Source: Pseudomonadota bacterium | GTDB lineage: Bacteria > Pseudomonadota > Gammaproteobacteria > Burkholderiales > Burkholderiaceae | DNA: 14,146 nucleotides | NCBI GenBank assembly: GCA_021778935.1 | Contig: JAJYBQ010000033.1 | Span: forward strand, 1 to 14,146 | Direction of reading: 5' to 3' | Shown: in pieces, positions 14,012 to 14,146 of the stretch | Layout of the letters: the number at the start of each line of letters is the position of its first letter | Numbering within the stretch: position 1 is the first letter of the stretch | The notes under the pieces: model-generated | Seen by the model: the letters and a program-made list of their open reading frames with translations, nothing else | The model's database searches: none | Told to the model about the DNA's origin: nothing | Made by a program: the position numbers and the translations under genes

Positions 14012-14146
14012 CCGTCCTATTCACGATTTTTTCGTTGGGTGGCGGACGGCAGATCCGCCTCCGGGGCGTTGAGGGGCGCGTCCCGGCAGCGAAGAAACAA
14101 GGCACCCGACATCGTTGTCGGGGTTCCGCCTGAGTTGTTACCGGAC
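14000..14146 (+). CDS. Unrecognised protein, N-terminal part (runs off the right edge)
   Basis: A frame opens with ATG at 14000 (preceded in frame by TGA at 13985) and has no stop for 49 codons to the edge. It begins [20 protein letters not shown] and ends [15 protein letters not shown]. From the fourteenth codon on, third positions are mostly G or C, as in the real genes here, while the first 13 codons are more AT-rich. The segment is basic ([10 protein letters not shown]) and then turns protein-like and hydrophobic. I do not recognise the family. The start is uncertain: a GTG at 14039 is the alternative and fits better with the promoter at 13984-14011, but neither has a clear Shine-Dalgarno. 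The region also contains two inverted repeats (14041-14059 and 14105-14122), so a structured untranslated leader remains possible. Confidence 0.45.
   Translation, partial: MPYNPSYSRFFRWVADGRSASGALRGASRQRRNKAPDIVVGVPPELLPD

Noticed and set aside
13921..14133. A 70-codon + strand frame ahead of ubiD
   Set aside because: No recognisable feature and Arg-rich shadow composition; the other frame from 14000 has better codon use and no stop.
14018..14146. 6S RNA, tmRNA, RNase P RNA or a known riboswitch at the right edge
   Set aside because: Hairpins and a CCTGAG string are present, but the conserved landmarks and their spacing do not match any RNA family I can recall.

Overview
The window looks like a stretch of core chromosome from a high-GC betaproteobacterium. 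This is judged from the gene set, from protein signatures (an H1-like lysine/alanine-rich protein ending in AAWPFPSGSRP, the RNB-family ribonuclease type, the TonB-like protein opening LTLPRIENR) and from the cluster aroQ-accB-accC-prmA-zinc-ribbon/DUF3426-PfkB kinase, which I recall as typical of that class. Codons are strongly GC-rich at third positions throughout. I see no IS element, phage gene, CRISPR array, rRNA or tRNA. No stretch longer than about 300 bases lacks a gene; the longest gap is the 173 bases at 10757-10929.

Left part (1-5343): the 3' end of a histone H1-like gene on the + strand stops at 212 and is followed by a strong intrinsic terminator. A - strand series converges on it, read from right to left: aroQ (3-dehydroquinate dehydratase), accB and accC (biotin carrier and biotin carboxylase of acetyl-CoA carboxylase), prmA (ribosomal protein L11 methyltransferase), a zinc-ribbon/DUF3426 membrane protein, and a PfkB-family kinase. 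Gaps are 6-26 bases from accB onward. The 99-base aroQ-accB gap holds a candidate promoter and a perfect hairpin, so accBC-prmA may be an operon with its own start.

Middle (5344-10756): a 93- to 105-base divergent promoter region separates aroQ from the + strand genes mpl (murein tripeptide recycling ligase), an RNase II/R-type exoribonuclease overlapping mpl by one base, a TonB-like protein, and aroE (shikimate dehydrogenase) three bases after it. The 3' end of mpl carries a palindromic, repeat-like segment that encodes an unusual C-terminal tail.

Right part (10757-14146): a palindrome-rich intergenic region with a candidate promoter precedes a cytochrome b561 gene and a translationally coupled yceI gene. 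Converging from the right are ubiD (4-hydroxy-3-polyprenylbenzoate decarboxylase, ubiquinone pathway) and a small KTSC-domain gene joined to it by an ATGA overlap. At the far right edge a + strand reading frame begins and runs out of the window; I do not recognise it.

The functions are housekeeping: fatty-acid precursor supply, the shikimate pathway, wall recycling, RNA decay, quinone synthesis and a membrane b-type cytochrome. I found no convincing new multi-gene system. The more interesting signals are small: the repeat-derived tail of Mpl, the cluster of inverted repeats before the cytochrome gene, a TACAATCC -10-like octamer found three times at gene starts, a possible leaderless tonB-like mRNA, and the unlisted edge gene.
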